Source: Burkholderiales bacterium (GTDB lineage Bacteria; Pseudomonadota; Gammaproteobacteria; Burkholderiales; JAEUMW01). Taken from it: a stretch of DNA of 8,203 nt. Location: contig JAEUMX010000200.1 in the NCBI GenBank assembly GCA_016791285.1, positions 1 to 8,203 on the forward strand, written 5' to 3'. Of this stretch, positions 5,806-8,203 are shown piece by piece (positions within the stretch are counted from its first letter, which is position 1; the number at the start of each line of letters is the position of its first letter). The notes beneath the pieces are model-generated. The model was given only the letters and a program-made list of their open reading frames with translations, was not told the DNA's origin and did no database searches. The translations under genes and the position numbers were made by a program.

Positions 5806-8203
5806 TCATTCGAGATCCCGTTTCAACTGGTAGAGGGCATCGAGCGCCGCGCGCGGCGACAGCCGATCGGGATCGAGGTCGCGCAGGCGGTCCAGCACCG
5901 GGTGCGCGGTCGCCTCTTGCGGCGGGGGGGCTGCAGTGAAAAGATCGCCCTGCGGATCGCGCGCCGCGCTCTCTTCCTCCAGCTTGCCGAGATAGCGCCG
6001 TGCCGCGCGGATCACGCTGGCGGGAATGCCCGCGAGCTGCGCGACCTGCAGCCCGTAGCTCTGCGATGCCGGTCCCTCTTCGACGCTGTGCAGGAAAACT
6101 ATCGAGTCCTTGTGCTCGACCGCATCGAGATGCACGTTCGCCACCTGCCGGTACTCCTCCACCAGCTGCGTGAGCTCGAAGTAGTGCGTGGCGAAGAGCG
6201 TGAACGCGCGGTTGCGCTCGAGCAGGTAGCGCGCGATCGCCCAGGCCAGCGCGAGCCCGTCGAAGGTCGAGGTGCCGCGCCCGACCTCGTCCATCAGCAC
6301 GAGGCTGCGCTCGGTCGCGTGGTGCAGGATGTTGGCGGCCTCCGTCATCTCGACCATGAACGTCGAGCGCCCGCCGGCCAGATCATCGGCCGCGCCGATG
6401 CGCGTGAAGATGCGATCGATCGGCCCCAGCAGCGCACGCCGCGCCGGCACGAACGCGCCGCAGTGCGCGAGCAGCGCGATCAGCGCCACCTGGCGCATGT
6501 AGGTGGACTTGCCGCCCATGTTCGGACCCGTGATGAGCAGCAGGCGGCGGCCGGGATGGAGCCGGGTGTCGTTGGCGATGAACGCCTCCACCTGCCGCTC
6601 GACCACCGGATGGCGGCCGGCCTCGAGCTCGATCACCGGCTGATCGGTGAAGGTGGGCGCGCGCAGGTCGAGCGCCGCGGCGCGCTCGGCGAAGGTCGCG
6701 ACGAGATCGAGCTCCGCTAGCGCGCGCGCCAGCGCCTGCAGCAGCGGTACCTCGGGTGCAAGCTCGTCCAGCAGCTGCTCGTAGAGCAGCTTCTCGCGGG
6801 CGAGCGCGCGCTCCTGGGCGGACAAGGCCTTGTCCTCGAAGACCTTCAGCTCGGGTGTGACGTAGCGCTCCGCGTTCTTGAGCGTCTGGCGCCGCCGGTA
6901 GTCGTCCGGCACGCGCTGCGCGTTGGCGTGCGTGACCTCGATGTAGAACCCGTGCACGCGGTTGAACTCGACCTTGAGGTTGGCGATGCCGGTGCGCGCG
7001 CGCTCGCGTGCCTCGAGGTCGAGCAGGAAATCGCCGCAGTTCTGCTCGATCGAGCGCAGCTCGTCGAGCTCCCGATCGAAGCCCACCGCGATGACGCCGC
7101 CGTCGCGCACCTGCGCCGCCGGCTCGGGTACGATCGCCGCGGCAAGGCGCGCGTGCAGCACCTGGCGCGGCGAAACCGCTTGCCGCAGTCGCGCAAGCGC
7201 AGCGCCATCGATTGCGGCGAGCGCGTCCGCGAGCGGCGGCAGCGCAGCGAGCGTCTCGCGCAGCGCGGCGAGATCCCGCGGCCGTGCCGACCGGAGCGCG
7301 ATGCGAGCGGTGATGCGCTCCACGTCGCAGCAGCGCGCGAGCCACGTCCGCAGCACGGCGAGCGCGCCGCCGCCCTCCCCCGCCAGCATCGCGACCGCGT
7401 CGAGTCGCTCCGACAGCGGCGCGCGCTCGCGCTGCGGATGGTGCAGCGTATGCCGCAGCAGGCGACTGCCCATGCTCGTCGCGCAGGTGTCGAGCAGCGA
7501 GAGCACCGTCGGCGCACGCTCGCCGCGCAGCGTTTCGGTGAGCTCCAGATTGCGCCGCGTGGCCGCGTCGAGGTGTACGTACTGCGACTCGCTCTCCACC
7601 TCGATGCCGGTCACGTGCACGAGCGCGGTGCCCTGGGTCGAGCGCGCGTAGTCGAGCAGCGCACCGGCAGCGCCGATGGCAGGCCCAGGCTCGGCGATAC
7701 CGAAGCCGGCGAGGTCGCGCGTCCCGAACTGCTCGGCGAGCGAGCGTGCGGCGCGATCTTGGTCGAAGTGCCACGGCGGCAGCGTCTTGACGGTCGCACG
7801 CAGGGACGCGGCCGCCGGCGTGGGACTCCCCTCCGGAACCAGAATCTCGGCCGGCTGCAACCGCTCGAGCTCCGCCAGCGGGTCGCCGCTGCCGACCTCC
7901 CGCACCTTGAGCGCGCCGGAGGCAAGATTGAGCGACGCAAGACCCAACACGCCGGCGCGGATCACGACCGCGGCCAGCAGACTGTCGCGCTTCTCTTCGA
8001 GCAGGCTCGCATCGGTGAGCGTGCCTGGGGTGACGACGCGCACCACCTTGCGCTCGACCGGTCCTTTCGCCGTCGCCGGATCGCCGATCTGTTCGCAGAT
8101 CGCGACCGACTCGCCGAGGCGGACAAGCTTCGCGAGGTACTGCTCGACCGCGTGAAACGGCACCCCGGCCATGGGGATCGGCTGCCCCGCCGACACGCCG
8201 CGC
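5806..8203 (-). CDS. mutS: DNA mismatch repair ATPase MutS (N-terminal start outside window)
   Basis: MutS recognises mismatches and small loops after replication and, with ATP, recruits MutL. The frame is open to the right edge. The GTG at 8196 is an internal Val in the conserved [12 protein letters not shown] segment, not a start, so roughly 55 residues are missing, including the phenylalanine-containing mismatch-reading motif. Numbering from that Val, Walker [10 protein letters not shown] is 557-565 and Walker [11 protein letters not shown] has Asp636 and Glu637, both at offset 57 from E. coli. GRSTFMVEM and FATHYFEL follow in order. Connector, lever/clamp ([10 protein letters not shown] region), ATPase and helix-turn-helix parts are all present. 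The last 40 residues keep [16 protein letters not shown], matching the E. coli tetramerization domain with its Asp and Arg. A Pro-rich linker at about 757-759 is coded by a C7 tract. It converges on slyD with a 16-bp gap and no visible terminator. Intact as far as seen. Confidence 0.97.
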   Translation of the reverse strand, partial: RGVSAGQPIPMAGVPFHAVEQYLAKLVRLGESVAICEQIGDPATAKGPVERKVVRVVTPGTLTDASLLEEKRDSLLAAVVIRAGVLGLASLNLASGALKVREVGSGDPLAELERLQPAEILVPEGSPTPAAASLRATVKTLPPWHFDQDRAARSLAEQFGTRDLAGFGIAEPGPAIGAAGALLDYARSTQGTALVHVTGIEVESESQYVHLDAATRRNLELTETLRGERAPTVLSLLDTCATSMGSRLLRHTLHHPQRERAPLSERLDAVAMLAGEGGGALAVLRTWLARCCDVERITARIALRSARPRDLAALRETLAALPPLADALAAIDGAALARLRQAVSPRQVLHARLAAAIVPEPAAQVRDGGVIAVGFDRELDELRSIEQNCGDFLLDLEARERARTGIANLKVEFNRVHGFYIEVTHANAQRVPDDYRRRQTLKNAERYVTPELKVFEDKALSAQERALAREKLLYEQLLDELAPEVPLLQALARALAELDLVATFAERAAALDLRAPTFTDQPVIELEAGRHPVVERQVEAFIANDTRLHPGRRLLLITGPNMGGKSTYMRQVALIALLAHCGAFVPARRALLGPIDRIFTRIGAADDLAGGRSTFMVEMTEAANILHHATERSLVLMDEVGRGTSTFDGLALAWAIARYLLERNRAFTLFATHYFELTQLVEEYRQVANVHLDAVEHKDSIVFLHSVEEGPASQSYGLQVAQLAGIPASVIRAARRYLGKLEEESAARDPQGDLFTAAPPPQEATAHPVLDRLRDLDPDRLSPRAALDALYQLKRDLE

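Noticed and set aside
5458..6720. Long plus-strand open frame (420 codons) crossing the end of slyD and antisense to mutS
   Set aside because: It overlaps two confidently identified genes, begins in the middle of slyD in another frame, and shows only Arg/Glu/Ala-rich composition.
6383..7774. Second minus-strand frame (463 codons) inside mutS
   Set aside because: Arg/Ala-rich translation in the +1/+2 frame of a conserved gene; no independent ribosome site or motif.

Overview
The window is ordinary chromosomal DNA from a GC-rich proteobacterium, most likely a betaproteobacterium. Every gene runs tightly against its neighbour. The order dapA-bamC-(WalJ-type hydrolase), with a RoxA-type oxygenase, bcp, slyD and mutS close by, looks like betaproteobacterial core genome, and BamC itself points to beta- or gammaproteobacteria. 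The assignment rests on protein resemblance and gene content read by eye. I see no mobile element, CRISPR array, tRNA, rRNA or phage gene.

Layout. (1) Plus strand, 1-2569: the 3' two thirds of dapA (lysine/cell wall precursor synthesis), the outer membrane assembly lipoprotein bamC, and a WalJ/YycJ-type metallo-beta-lactamase-fold protein. They form one compact run; a possible 20-codon ORF links bamC to the hydrolase. (2) An asymmetric bidirectional terminator at about 2589-2615 separates this run from minus-strand genes. (3) Minus strand, 2636-4669: a RoxA-like (YcfD-like) 2-oxoglutarate oxygenase, translationally coupled by ATGA to a 163-residue DUF7931-like protein, then an 84-residue Ala/Lys/Glu-rich lipoprotein that probably has its own promoter. 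(4) A 104-bp divergent control region at 4670-4773. (5) Plus strand, 4774-5789: a Bcp/PrxQ-type peroxiredoxin lacking the usual i+5 resolving cysteine, and a SlyD-type FKBP prolyl isomerase with a short His-rich tail. (6) Minus strand, 5806-8203: mutS, convergent with slyD across a 16-bp gap and running off the right edge, so the N-terminal mismatch-reading motif is not visible.

The genes are mostly housekeeping: amino acid and peptidoglycan precursor supply, envelope assembly, ribosome modification, peroxide defence, protein folding with metal handling, and DNA mismatch repair. I found no convincing new multi-gene system. The points most worth a second look are the RoxA/DUF7931 coupling, the TTGA-linked mini-ORF before the WalJ-type gene, the cysteine pattern of the peroxiredoxin, the helical small lipoprotein and a C7 tract in mutS.
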